DNA of 64,000 bases from Thermomonas beijingensis (GCF_020034655.1 NZ_JAIQDJ010000002.1:248001-312000), one strand, 5' to 3'. Shown: positions 45,943-56,032, counted from the stretch's first letter. Numbers and translations: made by a program. The notes: generated from the letters alone by a model not told the origin.

Positions 45943-47613
45943 ATGACCACCAGCAGCCGCCTCGATCCCTCCCGCAAGATTCGCGCGCCGCGCGGCAACC
46001 AGCTCAATTGCAAAAGTTGGTTGACCGAAGCGCCATATCGCATGTTGCAGAACAACCTGGATGCCGAAGTGGCGGAAGACCCCGCCTCGCTGGTGGTGTA
46101 CGGCGGCATTGGTCGCGCCGCGCGGGACTGGGCGAGCTACGACAAGATTCTGGACACGCTGAAAACCCTGGGCGATGACGAAACCCTGTTGGTGCAGTCG
46201 GGCAAGCCGGTGGGGGTGTTCCCCAGCCATGCCGATGCACCGCGTGTACTGATCGCCAATTCCAATCTGGTGCCGCACTGGGCCACCTGGGAGCACTTTA
46301 ACGAACTCGATAAAAAGGGTTTGATGATGTACGGGCAGATGACCGCCGGCAGCTGGATCTACATCGGCAGCCAGGGCATCGTGCAGGGCACTTACGAAAC
46401 TTTTGTCGAAATGGGGCGCCAGCACTTTGGCGGTAGCCTCAAGGGGCGCTGGATTTTGACGGCGGGTTTGGGTGGGATGGGCGGCGCGCAGCCATTGGCG
46501 GCCTCGCTGGCCGGGGCGTGTTCGCTGACTATCGAATGCCGCCAGAGCAGCATCGATTTCCGCTTGAAGACACGCTATGTGGATGAGCAGGCCAGCGATA
46601 TTGATGACGCATTGGCGCGCATCGAAAAATACACGCAAGCCGGCGCAGCCAAGTCCATCGCGCTATTGGGCAATGCTGCAGAAATCTTGCCGGAATTGGT
46701 CAGGCGCGGCGTGAAGCCCGATTGCGTGACGGACCAAACCAGCGCGCACGACCCGGTACACGGCTACCTGCCGATAGGGTGGACGGTCGAGCAATGGTTG
46801 GCCGAACAAAAAGCCAATCCTGACGCCGTGCGCGATGCCGCCAAGCAATCGATGCGTGTGCATGTGGAAGCCATGCTGGCGTTCCACGCACAGGGCATCC
46901 CGACCGTCGATTACGGCAACAACATCCGCCAGATGGCGTTCGATGTGGGCTGCGAGGACGCGTTCACGTTCCCCGGCTTTGTGCCGGCGTATGTGCGCCC
47001 GCTGTTTTGCCGTGGCGTGGGTCCGTTCCGCTGGGTGGCACTCTCGGGAGACCCCGAGGACATCTACAAGACCGATGCCAAGGTCAAGGAACTCATCCCG
47101 GACGACGCCCACCTGCACCACTGGTTGGACATGGCGCGCGAGCGCATCAGCTTCCAAGGCTTGCCGGCGCGCATTTGCTGGGTGGGTTTGGGCCTGCGCC
47201 ACAAGCTGGGCTTGGCGTTCAATGAAATGGTCCGCAATGGCGAATTGAAAGCACCGATCGTCATTGGTCGCGACCATCTGGATAGCGGCAGCGTGGCCTC
47301 GCCCAATCGCGAAACCGAAGCGATGCGCGACGGCAGTGATGCGGTGTCGGACTGGCCGCTGCTCAACGCCATGCTCAATGTTGCCGGTGGCGCCACCTGG
47401 GTCAGCCTGCACCACGGTGGCGGGGTGGGCATGGGCTATTCGCAGCACAGCGGCGTGGTGATTGTGTGCGATGGCAGCGAAGCCGCCGGCAAGCGCATCG
47501 CCCGCGTGCTGTGGAATGACCCCGCTACCGGCGTGATGCGGCATGCCGATGCCGGCTACGAGATCGCGCAGCAATGCGCGAAGGAGCAGGGCCTCAAGCT
47601 GCCGATGCTGTAA
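45943..47613 (+). CDS. hutU: Urocanate hydratase
   Basis: 556-aa NAD-dependent enzyme of histidine degradation that converts urocanate to imidazolonepropionate. Family marks include [77 protein letters not shown], the NAD loop [16 protein letters not shown], and [25 protein letters not shown]. Length is normal. The start is ATG 45943 ([13 protein letters not shown]). No hutH, hutI, hutG or hutC is in the window, so it is isolated here. The next gene begins 4 bp after its stop but has very different composition. Confidence 0.96.
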   Translation: MTTSSRLDPSRKIRAPRGNQLNCKSWLTEAPYRMLQNNLDAEVAEDPASLVVYGGIGRAARDWASYDKILDTLKTLGDDETLLVQSGKPVGVFPSHADAPRVLIANSNLVPHWATWEHFNELDKKGLMMYGQMTAGSWIYIGSQGIVQGTYETFVEMGRQHFGGSLKGRWILTAGLGGMGGAQPLAASLAGACSLTIECRQSSIDFRLKTRYVDEQASDIDDALARIEKYTQAGAAKSIALLGNAAEILPELVRRGVKPDCVTDQTSAHDPVHGYLPIGWTVEQWLAEQKANPDAVRDAAKQSMRVHVEAMLAFHAQGIPTVDYGNNIRQMAFDVGCEDAFTFPGFVPAYVRPLFCRGVGPFRWVALSGDPEDIYKTDAKVKELIPDDAHLHHWLDMARERISFQGLPARICWVGLGLRHKLGLAFNEMVRNGELKAPIVIGRDHLDSGSVASPNRETEAMRDGSDAVSDWPLLNAMLNVAGGATWVSLHHGGGVGMGYSQHSGVVIVCDGSEAAGKRIARVLWNDPATGVMRHADAGYEIAQQCAKEQGLKLPML

Positions 47614-47617
47614 GCCG

Positions 47618-49858
47618 ATGCGCCGCCTGCCGGGAGTGCTGCTGACGCTGGTCCTGTGGGCGCTGGTCGCGTGGTCGGCGCTGGCGCGGGACATCCGCGT
47701 TCCCGCCGGACTGCACGGCGACGGACGCGCGATGCCGGCGCTGGCGCGCGAGGCGCTGGCCGCGTATCGCGGCGAGCATCCGGGCGATGCCGATCCGGGC
47801 GTGCTGTTCCGCTTGCAACTCGCGGCGGGGCAGTACCGGGAGGCGCTGGCCAGCATCGACGCGGTGCGCGCGCGCGGCGGCGCGGGCAGCGGCTGGCTCT
47901 ATCTGCAATACGAACTGCATGCGCGGGCGAAGCTGCTGCAGGCGCAGCAGCGTGTGCCATATCCGCAGGCGTGGCGCAGTGCGTTCCGCGACCGCTTCGG
48001 TACGCTCGACGACGCGACCGCACTGCAGGCCGAGTTCGCCTTCGGCGGCAACCTCGTGCGCATGCGCGCCGATTTCGACGCGGCGCGCGCGGCGCAGGCG
48101 CACGGAACGATGCCGCTGGCGGATGCGCTGGAGCTGATCCGCAAGTACCAGGTGCAGGACGCCTATTCGAGCTTCGTCCCCCTGTTCGCCGCCGCGCTGG
48201 CCGAGGACGACGCGCGCCGCTACGCCATCGACCGCGACGCGCTGGTGCGCACGCCGGACGGCGCGAGCATTTCGACGCTGGTCGTGCGTCCGGCCGGCGC
48301 GCAACCGCTGCCGACGCTGCTGACCTTCACCGTCTACGCCAACGACGACTGGGCCTGGGCCGACGCCAAGAAGATGGCCTCGCGCGGTTACGTCGGCGTG
48401 GTCGCCTATTCGCGCGGCAAGGGACGCAGCCCCGACGCCATCGTTCCCTTCGAGCGCGACGGCGACGACGCCGCGGCGGTGATCGACTGGATCGCCGCGC
48501 AGCCCTGGAGCGATGGGCGCGTCGGCATGTACGGCGGCAGCTACAGCGGCTTCACCCAGTGGGCCGCGCTGAAGCATCGGCCGAAGGCATTGAAGGCCAT
48601 CGCCACCTCGGCCACCGCCGCGCCCGGCATCGACACGCCGAAGGAAGGCGGCATCTTCCTCAATTTCATGTACGCGTGGCCGGCGTACGTCGCCAGCAAC
48701 CGCGCCCTGGACGACGCCGACTACGGCGACGCCGCGCGCTGGGCGCGCGTCAATCGCGACTGGTATGCCAGCGGCCGCGCCTACCACGATCTGCCCACCA
48801 TCGACGGCACGCCCAATCCGCTGTTCGCCAAATGGCTGACCCAGCCGGCTTACGACGCGTACTGGCAGGCGATGATCCCGCAGGGCGACGCATTCGCGGG
48901 CATCGACATCCCGGTGCTGGCGACGACCGGCTATTTCGACGGCGCGCAGATCGGCGCGCTGCACTACTTCCGCGAACACCTGCGGCATCGCCCGGATGCC
49001 GACCACACGTTGGTGATCGGCCCGTACGAGCATTTCACGATGCAGACCGGCGTGCCGCCGGTGGTGCAGGGCTATCCGCTCGATCCGTCCGCGCGTATCG
49101 ACCTGCAAGGGCTGCGGCTGGACTGGTTCGACCACGTGTTCAAGGGCGCGCCGAAGCCGGCCCTGCTGGCCGACCGCGTGAACTGGCAGGTCATGGGCGC
49201 GGATGCGTGGCGGCACGCGCACACGCTGGAGGCGATGGCGCCGCGCACGCAGCGGCTGTATCTGGTGCCGGGCGCCAGCGGTGCTTCGCACGCGCTGTCG
49301 GCGCAGGCGCAGCCGCAGGCCGTCAGCGTGCAGCGCGTCGATTTCGCCGACCGCAGCGACGCGGACTGGACGCAGCCGCCGAACGTCGTCAACACCGCGC
49401 TCGATCCGCACCTGGGCCTGGCCTTCGTCGGCGAGCCGCTGCCGCGCGATGCCGAACTGTCCGGCCCGTTCTCCGGTGCGCTGGAGTTCACCGTCAACAA
49501 GCGCGACGTGGACGTCGCCATCGGCGTGTACGAACTGAACGCCGCCGGCGAATACCTCGACCTCGCGTTCTGGCTGCAGCGCGCCAGCTACAACGCCGAC
49601 CGCCGCCAGCGCCATCTGCTGACGCCGGATCAGCCGCAGCGCCTCGACGTGCGCGACACGCGCCTGCTCGGCCGCAAACTGGCCGCCGGCAGCCGGATCG
49701 TCGTCGCGCTCGGCGTCATCAAGCAGCCCGACCGCCAGCTCAACCTCGGCAGCGGCAAGGAGCCTTCCGACGAAACCGTGGCCGATGCCGGCGCGCCGCT
49801 GGAGATCCGCTGGCACGGCAGCAGCTATCTCGATCTTCCCTTGCAGGACGTCCCATGA
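47618..49858 (+). CDS. CocE/NonD family S15-like alpha/beta hydrolase, secreted
   Basis: 746-aa serine hydrolase with a signal peptide (LLTLVLWALVAWSALA). A helical N-terminal region (~25-190) precedes the hydrolase domain. The nucleophile serine lies in GMYGGSYSGF (about residue 309). The acid is expected in ATTGYFDGAQIG, and the histidine in IGPYEHF. The C-terminal third (~560-745) is the X-Pro dipeptidyl-peptidase-type jelly roll (LSGPFSGALEFTVNKRDVDVAIGVYELNAAGEYLDLA). Likely an exported peptidase or esterase. Third codon positions are almost all G or C, unlike hutU before it. The stop overlaps the next start (ATGA). Confidence 0.92.
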   Translation: MRRLPGVLLTLVLWALVAWSALARDIRVPAGLHGDGRAMPALAREALAAYRGEHPGDADPGVLFRLQLAAGQYREALASIDAVRARGGAGSGWLYLQYELHARAKLLQAQQRVPYPQAWRSAFRDRFGTLDDATALQAEFAFGGNLVRMRADFDAARAAQAHGTMPLADALELIRKYQVQDAYSSFVPLFAAALAEDDARRYAIDRDALVRTPDGASISTLVVRPAGAQPLPTLLTFTVYANDDWAWADAKKMASRGYVGVVAYSRGKGRSPDAIVPFERDGDDAAAVIDWIAAQPWSDGRVGMYGGSYSGFTQWAALKHRPKALKAIATSATAAPGIDTPKEGGIFLNFMYAWPAYVASNRALDDADYGDAARWARVNRDWYASGRAYHDLPTIDGTPNPLFAKWLTQPAYDAYWQAMIPQGDAFAGIDIPVLATTGYFDGAQIGALHYFREHLRHRPDADHTLVIGPYEHFTMQTGVPPVVQGYPLDPSARIDLQGLRLDWFDHVFKGAPKPALLADRVNWQVMGADAWRHAHTLEAMAPRTQRLYLVPGASGASHALSAQAQPQAVSVQRVDFADRSDADWTQPPNVVNTALDPHLGLAFVGEPLPRDAELSGPFSGALEFTVNKRDVDVAIGVYELNAAGEYLDLAFWLQRASYNADRRQRHLLTPDQPQRLDVRDTRLLGRKLAAGSRIVVALGVIKQPDRQLNLGSGKEPSDETVADAGAPLEIRWHGSSYLDLPLQDVP

Positions 49859-50742
49859 CCCGCGTCGCCATCCTCACTCCCGATCCGGCGGAAGTCGCGT
49901 ATCCCGACCTGTGGCCGAAAGTGCTGGCGCGCCTGCAACGCGCGCTGGACGGTGCGGGCATCGAGGCCGTGCCGACGCCGTGGACGGCGCACATGGACGA
50001 TGCGGCTGGCCTGCGCGATTACGCCAGCGTGCTGCCGCTGCTGGTCTGGGGCTACCACCACGACGCCGCGCGCTGGCAGCGGGCCTGCGCGACCTGGGAG
50101 CGCGAAGGCGTGCGGTTGGCGAACCCGGCGAAAGTGTTGGCTTGGAACACCGACAAGCGCTACCTGCGCGAGCTGGCGGAACGCGGCGTGGCGATTCCAC
50201 CGACCACGTTCACAGATGCGTTGTCGCAGAATGTGGTCGAACGCGCCTTCGCCGACACCGGCACGGACGAACTGATCGTCAAGCCGGCGGTGTCCGGCGG
50301 CGCATGGAAGACGCGGCGGCTGCGGCGCGGCGAAGCGGTCGGTGCGACGGACGGCATGGCGATGCTGCTTCAGCCCTTCCTTCCGACCATTGAAACCGAG
50401 GGCGAAACCTCGCTGCTGTATTTCGGCGGACGCCTGAGCCACGCGGTGAACAAGCGCCCGGTGGCCGGCGAGTTCCGCATCCAGGAGGAATTCGGCGGCC
50501 AGTACGCGCTGGTGCCCGAGCCGCCGGCCGCTGCGGTGGCGCTGGCAGAGCAGGTGCTGCAAGCCGTCGGCGAGCCGCTGCTGTACGCGCGCATCGACAT
50601 GGTGCCGGATGCCGACGGCCGCTGGCTGCTGATGGAAGCGGAGCTGATCGAGCCGGATTTCTACCTGGGTGTGGATCCACGCCACGGTGCTGGATTCGCG
50701 CAGGCATTGGACAACCTCATTCGCGCCCGCGATGTGCGTTAA
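49855..50742 (+). CDS. ATP-grasp domain protein
   Basis: 295-aa predicted ATP-dependent carboxylate-amine ligase, RimK/glutathione-synthetase-like. Visible elements are LVWGYHHDAARWQRACATWEREGVRLANPAKVLAWNTDKRYLRELAERG (typical pre-grasp and central domain), DELIVKPAVSGGAW (ATP-binding lysine), MLLQPFLPTIETEGETSLLYFGG, FRIQEEFGG, and the metal site YARIDMVPDADGRWLLMEAELIEPDFYL. Its start overlaps the hydrolase stop in ATGA, so both are coupled. The final codon overlaps the convergent GGDEF/EAL stop by 4 bp. Very high GC at third positions matches the hydrolase. The product is unknown. Confidence 0.9.
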   Translation: MTRVAILTPDPAEVAYPDLWPKVLARLQRALDGAGIEAVPTPWTAHMDDAAGLRDYASVLPLLVWGYHHDAARWQRACATWEREGVRLANPAKVLAWNTDKRYLRELAERGVAIPPTTFTDALSQNVVERAFADTGTDELIVKPAVSGGAWKTRRLRRGEAVGATDGMAMLLQPFLPTIETEGETSLLYFGGRLSHAVNKRPVAGEFRIQEEFGGQYALVPEPPAAAVALAEQVLQAVGEPLLYARIDMVPDADGRWLLMEAELIEPDFYLGVDPRHGAGFAQALDNLIRARDVR

Positions 50743-53675
50743 GCCGCAATCTCCAGCCAATGATTGCTGGGCATGGAATGACCAAACAGGAAGCCTTGCC
50801 CACGCGTGCAGCCGAGCTCAACCAACTGCAGGCGTTGCGCCTCGGTTTCTACGCCTTCTGCAATGACTTGCAGCCCTAATGATGCGGCCATCGCCAATAC
50901 TGCGCGCACCACGGCAGCACTTCCACCGGCAGCCTCTGGTTCGAGGTCGCGCACAAACGAACGATCGATCTTGATCGCGTGCAAAGGGAAGATATGCAGG
51001 TAGCTGAGCGAGGAATAGCCGGTACCAAAATCATCCAGCGCGGCCATGACGCCGGCATCGCGTAGCTGGGCCAGCGTTGCCAGAACTTGATCGGGGTTTT
51101 CCAGCATCGCGTCTTCGGTAATTTCGATACGGATGCTGTGATGATCGACCTGATTGCGATCCAGTTGTGCCAGCAGGCGTTGGGCCAGGTCCGGTGCGTG
51201 GAAGCGTCTGGGTGAGACATTCAGCGTGACATAACGGTCACCCTGTGCAAGCGCTGGAATGGCCTGGCAGGTCAACGACAGCATTTGCCAATCAATTTGC
51301 TCGATGATTCCGGTGTCTTCTGCCACTTTCAGGAATTCACCGGGAGCCAACACCCCGCGGGTGGGGTGGTGCCAGCGCAGCAAGGATTCATAGCCAACGA
51401 TATGACCGGACTGCAGATCGACGATGGGTTGAAAATAGGGTTGGAATTCATGTCGCGTGACTGCGTGGCGTAGCTCGCTTTCGAGCTCCAGCAAATGCAG
51501 CGCTTCCTGATGCAGGCGTTCGTCGAATAGCGCAAAGCACTGGCGACCGCGTGACTTGGCACGATACATCGCCACGTCTGCATCGCGCAGCAATTCCTCG
51601 GCCTGCCGATAGCGGGACCCGCCCAAGGAAATACCAACGCTGGCGGAAGTGAAAAGTTCCTTGCCATCAATCAACATCGGCTCGGATAGTGCGTGGATGG
51701 TGCGCTGTGCGGTATGACAAGCATCTTCAGGCCCATTCAAGCCGGTCATCAGAATGGCAAACTCATCCCCACCCAGCCGCGCCACGATGTCTTGGCCACG
51801 GATGCAACGAGACAGCCTATGGGCGGCTTCTTGCAACATCTTGTCGCCGAACATGTGGCCCACACTGTCGTTGACCACCTTGAATCGATCCAGGTCGAGG
51901 AACAGCACGGCAAAGATTTGATGCTGATCACGGTGGAAGCGCGCCAACGCCAGCTCGAGCGCATTGAGCAAGCAGGCACGGTTGGGTAGGCCAGTCAGCG
52001 CATCGTGCAAGGCCTCGTGCTGCAAGCGTTGTTCGGCCTGTTCACGCACTGTGATCTGCTCACGCAACTCATCCACGACCTTGGCCAATTCTTGCGTGCG
52101 ATCTTCGACTCGGCGCTCCAGTTCGGACTGGGCTTTCTTGCGCTCCAGCGCGGTCATGATGTGCTGCGCCACATACGCCAGTAGTGCGCTGTCCTCCATG
52201 CTGTAATGCACGTCGTGTTCGTAAGTTTGCACTACCACTGCGCCGCGCACGCCATTGTCATCGATCATCGGCACCCCCAGAAAATCCAGCGCAGGCGTGC
52301 CAAGGCCAATGCCGGTAGCGATGTGAAGCTGCTCGGCAACCTTGCGCGCGGGCCCATGCACGGGTTTGCCATGGCGGATCAAGCCCAACGTGAGGCTGTC
52401 CTTCATTTCTGCCGCCGGCATTTCGCGGTCAATTTCGTAAAAGTTGATGTCCTTGGCATCAGCGAAGTAGATGAAACGCACACTATCGTTGCCCGAGTCA
52501 TATAAGGCGATATAGAAGTTGTGTGCGTACATCAACTCGCCCACGGTGAGGTGGATGCGCCGCAACATGTCTTCCATGCTCAACTGGCTACTGGCCAGAT
52601 CGGCGATGGAATACAGCGCGGCTTGCAATTTGGCCACGCGTTTGCGTTCGCGGATTTCTTCGGTCAGGGCTTGAGTGCGTTCCTCTACGCGGTGTTCGAG
52701 TTCATCCCGCGCTTGCCGTCTGGTCAGCGCAATCAGGATGTGATGCGATACAAATTGCAGCAGGGCCTGATCTTCCAAAGTGTAGCGTTTGGGTTGGTCA
52801 TAGCTTTGCAGCACGATCGCACCCCGCACCAACCCATCGTCGATCATCGGTACGCCCAGCCAATCGGCGCTCTCGGGCCCGCATTCTTCGGAGGTTATGG
52901 GCAGCCCGAATTCCGCGCTCACCTTGCGCGATGGCCCCATCGCCGGGCGTCCGGCGCGAATGACGCTCAAGGTCAAGCTGTTGCCTAGTTCCTCCGCGCT
53001 GAATTCGTGCTCGGGATCGACGATACGCGGATCTTTTTCATCGGAAAAATAGATGAAGCGAATGCTGTCTTTGCTGCTGTCATGCAGGGCGATGAAGAAA
53101 TTGGGTGCATACATCAATTCACACACCACAAGGTGGATGCGGCGCAGCATGTCCGACATGTCCAGTCGTGCCGATGCGAGGTTGGCCACTTCGAACAGGG
53201 CGGCTTGCAGCCGGGCCGTCTTGCCTAAGCGGTCTGCCGCAAGCTGCTGATCGCGCAGTTCGAGTGCAGTGCGGACCCTGGCGGCGATCAGCACCAGGAA
53301 GTCGGCCCATTCGGAGGACGCAGGATTGAACTTGCGGCCGGTCACCACACCTTCGGCGGACATCCAGGTACCGGGCGGTGTGCCCACAAGTTCAAACTGG
53401 TACGGCCGCTTGTCCGACGCGAGTCGCGGTGCATGCAGTGGCACCACGGCATGCGTGTCGTCCGCCAGTGGCGAGCTGCCCACCGTCGTTGCGACCCAGT
53501 GCAGGCGCAGTTTACTCAATCCAAAGCGTGACTCGGCTTCACGCGCAGTGAGAACCTCGATGTCATCGAGACTGGTCGTGGAAAACAGCGCCGATACGAA
53601 GTCGATGCCTGGCCCAGTCCCTGAGCCAGCGCCCCCCGCATCGCGCGGCCCCCCGTATTGGACGCGCGTGCTCAT
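50739..53675 (-). CDS. GAF-GAF-GGDEF-EAL cyclic-di-GMP enzyme, 978 aa
   Basis: A large cytoplasmic protein with an N-terminal region of ~160 residues of unknown fold, then two GAF domains in tandem that are clearly duplicates (each has YDSGNDSVRFIYF- or HDSSKDSIRFIYF-type strands and a LGVPMIDD motif). After a coiled-coil linker comes GGDEF (~555-720) with an intact active site GGDEF and an RxxD inhibitory site (RGQD five residues before it). The EAL domain (~730-978) has the ESLLRW variant of EAL, ITEDAMLEN, DDFGTGYSSLSYL, KIDRSFV and EGVETEAQ, so it looks catalytically competent. It probably senses small molecules and sets c-di-GMP level. Confidence 0.93.
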   Translation of the reverse strand: MSTRVQYGGPRDAGGAGSGTGPGIDFVSALFSTTSLDDIEVLTAREAESRFGLSKLRLHWVATTVGSSPLADDTHAVVPLHAPRLASDKRPYQFELVGTPPGTWMSAEGVVTGRKFNPASSEWADFLVLIAARVRTALELRDQQLAADRLGKTARLQAALFEVANLASARLDMSDMLRRIHLVVCELMYAPNFFIALHDSSKDSIRFIYFSDEKDPRIVDPEHEFSAEELGNSLTLSVIRAGRPAMGPSRKVSAEFGLPITSEECGPESADWLGVPMIDDGLVRGAIVLQSYDQPKRYTLEDQALLQFVSHHILIALTRRQARDELEHRVEERTQALTEEIRERKRVAKLQAALYSIADLASSQLSMEDMLRRIHLTVGELMYAHNFYIALYDSGNDSVRFIYFADAKDINFYEIDREMPAAEMKDSLTLGLIRHGKPVHGPARKVAEQLHIATGIGLGTPALDFLGVPMIDDNGVRGAVVVQTYEHDVHYSMEDSALLAYVAQHIMTALERKKAQSELERRVEDRTQELAKVVDELREQITVREQAEQRLQHEALHDALTGLPNRACLLNALELALARFHRDQHQIFAVLFLDLDRFKVVNDSVGHMFGDKMLQEAAHRLSRCIRGQDIVARLGGDEFAILMTGLNGPEDACHTAQRTIHALSEPMLIDGKELFTSASVGISLGGSRYRQAEELLRDADVAMYRAKSRGRQCFALFDERLHQEALHLLELESELRHAVTRHEFQPYFQPIVDLQSGHIVGYESLLRWHHPTRGVLAPGEFLKVAEDTGIIEQIDWQMLSLTCQAIPALAQGDRYVTLNVSPRRFHAPDLAQRLLAQLDRNQVDHHSIRIEITEDAMLENPDQVLATLAQLRDAGVMAALDDFGTGYSSLSYLHIFPLHAIKIDRSFVRDLEPEAAGGSAAVVRAVLAMAASLGLQVIAEGVETEAQRLQLVELGCTRGQGFLFGHSMPSNHWLEIAA

Positions 53676-53797
53676 CTTGGATTCGAGTGTACGCCTATTT
53701 CAGGTGAGCATATCCCTCTGTGCATGGAGCGAGATGGCAGCAAAAAAGTCGCCACGGGGGATCATGATTTGCAGATGAAAACAGGCCGTCGACGTGG

Positions 53798-54301
53798 CTA
53801 TCCGCCGCGCCACAGCAGCCCGCCGTAGACTGCCAGCGAGACCAAGACGTAGCCGTTGTTGACCCACTTGCGCCGTACCTGGCTGTCACGGCTGTGGGTG
53901 ATGTCCAGCAAGAATTGGCGCAGCAAGAAGGTGTACAACACGTAGTACAAAAACGGGGTGACGTGTACCGGCCAGGGGTAGTTGTCGATGTTCTTGCCAA
54001 ATCGTGCCAACAGCCAACCAATTTGCGAATAAATGCCAAGGATGCCGAGCGCGGCATTGATGAACATCCACCGGATTTCATCGCGACCGAAAATCAGCAG
54101 ATAAAACGCGATGTACACGACAATCGCGATGCCGCCATGCAAATACAGAAACGTCAGGTCCGCATGCTCGGGTGCGTAGGCCAAAAGAAAGCCTGACAGC
54201 CCGAACATCAACATGTGAATGCCGAAGAACGGATAGATGAACCACCTCTGCGAGTGCATTTTGGCGGCGGTGTCGAAATCCTCGCGCTTGAGTTGGGTCA
54301 T
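53798..54301 (-). CDS. Predicted integral membrane protein, 167 aa
   Basis: No family recognised. A short polar N-terminus (KREDFDTAAKMHSQRW) is followed by four or five hydrophobic segments: FIYPFFGIHMLMFGLSGFLLAY, LYLHGGIAIVVYIAFYLLIFG, IRWMFINAALGILGIYSQIGWLLA, VTPFLYYVLYTFLLRQFLL and VLVSLAVYGGLLW. Charged loops (GRDEIR, HSRDSQVRRKW) put the C-terminus probably inside. The gene lies between dbpA and the c-di-GMP gene on the same strand. Related proteins seem widespread in this bacterial group as hypotheticals. Confidence 0.75.
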   Translation of the reverse strand: MTQLKREDFDTAAKMHSQRWFIYPFFGIHMLMFGLSGFLLAYAPEHADLTFLYLHGGIAIVVYIAFYLLIFGRDEIRWMFINAALGILGIYSQIGWLLARFGKNIDNYPWPVHVTPFLYYVLYTFLLRQFLLDITHSRDSQVRRKWVNNGYVLVSLAVYGGLLWRGG

Positions 54302-54348
54302 CGGCAGTCCCCTGAGTGCCTACGCATGATGCACCTGCGCGGTTGGGG

Positions 54349-55731
54349 TCAGAGCAAACTGACCCGAAATTTGCGCCCCTTGATCTTGCCGGCGCGCAGC
54401 TGCGCCAGCGCGTGCCTGGCGTGATTGCGGGCGATGGCCACATAGCTGCGGGTGGCAAATACGTCGATCTTGCCAATGCTGTCCTTGTGCAGGCCGGCAT
54501 CGCCGGTCAGTGCGCCCACGATATCGCCGGGGCGCAGTTTGTCGGTGCGGCCGGCGTCAATGCGCAAGGTGGCCATCGCTGCCTGCGGCACGCCGCTGGG
54601 CTTGCCGGCCAGCGCGTCGATGCGTTCGAAGCGGATCGGCTGACCTTGGCGTTCTTCGATCAAACTTGCGCGATTGCGTTCGCTTGCGGCCACCAGACTC
54701 AATGCCAAGCCCTTGCGGCCGGCGCGGCCGGTGCGGCCCACGCGATGCAGATAGGTGTCGGCATCGGTGGGTAATTCGTAATTGATGACCGCGCCGATAT
54801 CATCGATATCCAGCCCGCGTGCGGCCACGTCGCTGGCCACCAGCACCGTGCAGCTGCGGTTGGCAAAGCGCACCAGGACTTCTTCGCGGTCGCGTTGCTC
54901 CATATCGCCATGCAGGGCCAGCGCGGTGAAGCCGTAATGTGCCAGCGAGCCCACCACTTCCTCGGTGTCACGGCGCATATTGCAAAACACCACCGCCGAA
55001 TCGGGGCGGAACTCCAAGAGCAGGGCGGCCAGTTGTGGTGCGCGGCGCGCAGGCTCGGCATCGAAGAAATGCGCGGCAATGGTGGCCGGTTGCGCACCGC
55101 CATCCACGCTGACCTCCAGCGGTTCGCGCAACATGGCAGTGGCCAGGCTGCGGATGCTGTCCGGGAACGTGGCGGAAAACAGCAGGCTCTGGCGTTCTTT
55201 TGGGGTGCGTTTGACCAGTGCGCGGATCGGTTCCTCGAAGCCCATATCAAGCATGCGGTCGGCTTCATCCAGCACCAGCGTGCGCACGCCGCGCAGGTCC
55301 AGTGCATCTTTTTGCACCAGCTCCAGTACCCGCCCCGGCGTGCCCACCACCACATGCGGCGCATGCGCCAGCGAGGCCAACTGCGGTGCCAGCGGAATGC
55401 CGCCGCACAGCACCGACAATTTCAGGTTCGCAATCCCGGTGGCCAGCTTGCGCAGCTGCTTGCCCACTTGGTCGGCCAGCTCGCGGGTGGGGCAGAGCAC
55501 CAAAGCCTGCGTGCGCAGGCTGCCGGCGTCGATGGCGTGCAGCAGGCCCAACCCGAATGCCGCAGTCTTGCCGCTGCCGGTAGGGGCCTGCGCGATCAAG
55601 TCGCGGCCTTGCAAAATCGCAGGCAGGGCCTGCGCCTGGATGGCGGTCAGGGTGGTGTATTCAAGCGCATCCAGACCCGCACGCAGGGTGGGGTCGAGCG
55701 CCAGTTCGGCAAATGCGGTGGGGAAGGTCAT
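54349..55731 (-). CDS. dbpA: ATP-dependent RNA helicase DbpA
   Basis: 460-aa DEAD-box helicase that acts on 23S rRNA helix 92 during large-subunit assembly. The Q motif (LEYTTLTAIQAQALP), Walker A APTGSGKTAAF, PTRELADQV, TPGRVLEL, VLDEADRMLDMGF, FSATFPDS, VASDVAARGLDID and HRVGRTGRAGRKG are all intact. The C-terminal DbpA RNA-binding domain (TDKLRPGDIVGALTGDAGLHKDSIGKIDVFATRSYVAI) separates it from other DEAD-box proteins such as RhlE. Confidence 0.95.
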   Translation of the reverse strand: MTFPTAFAELALDPTLRAGLDALEYTTLTAIQAQALPAILQGRDLIAQAPTGSGKTAAFGLGLLHAIDAGSLRTQALVLCPTRELADQVGKQLRKLATGIANLKLSVLCGGIPLAPQLASLAHAPHVVVGTPGRVLELVQKDALDLRGVRTLVLDEADRMLDMGFEEPIRALVKRTPKERQSLLFSATFPDSIRSLATAMLREPLEVSVDGGAQPATIAAHFFDAEPARRAPQLAALLLEFRPDSAVVFCNMRRDTEEVVGSLAHYGFTALALHGDMEQRDREEVLVRFANRSCTVLVASDVAARGLDIDDIGAVINYELPTDADTYLHRVGRTGRAGRKGLALSLVAASERNRASLIEERQGQPIRFERIDALAGKPSGVPQAAMATLRIDAGRTDKLRPGDIVGALTGDAGLHKDSIGKIDVFATRSYVAIARNHARHALAQLRAGKIKGRKFRVSLL

Positions 55732-56032
55732 TGCCTATGATCGCAGGCAATCGGCGGGAGGGGGGGATTTGTATGGGGTGATGTTGCCGCAGTGACGCGG
55801 TGGGTCTTGCATTTTGCTTGGCCGAGGCCTTTTGAAGTGGCGATGGTCACTGCCGCTGCCTTCGACTATGCCCTGCCGGTGGTGCAGGCATGGGCCGTTG
55901 TGCAGTCGCATGTCCGGCGTGGCAGTAGCCGGTGTTGACGGCAGTACGCCGGCTGGCGGCACGCTAGTTCACCCAAGGTTATGGGCAGACCGTGGAGGTG
56001 GCCCTAAACTTGGCTTGCCTCTTTCATGTGTG
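55732..56032. other. Intergenic region between divergent dbpA and the ClpP-like lipoprotein gene
   Basis: About 300 bp without a supported gene. It must hold the dbpA promoter and that of the plus-strand gene. I saw G-rich runs (gggaggggggg near 55758) but no clear -35/-10 pair, no hairpin with T tract and no repeat. The long open frame reading into the plus-strand gene lacks plausible protein character here. Confidence 0.4.

Noticed and set aside
45280-46638. 452-codon minus-strand frame across hutU and the TetR gene
   Set aside because: It conflicts with two well-supported genes and has no domain similarity.
47594-49816. 740-codon open frame on the minus strand
   Set aside because: It is a shadow of the high-GC CocE/NonD gene. 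The product is Arg/His/Gly-rich without domains.
47656-49854. Upstream open frame continuous with the ATP-grasp gene
   Set aside because: The Arg/Ala-rich product is a frame shadow of the hydrolase gene. The real ATP-grasp start is the ATGA overlap at 49855.
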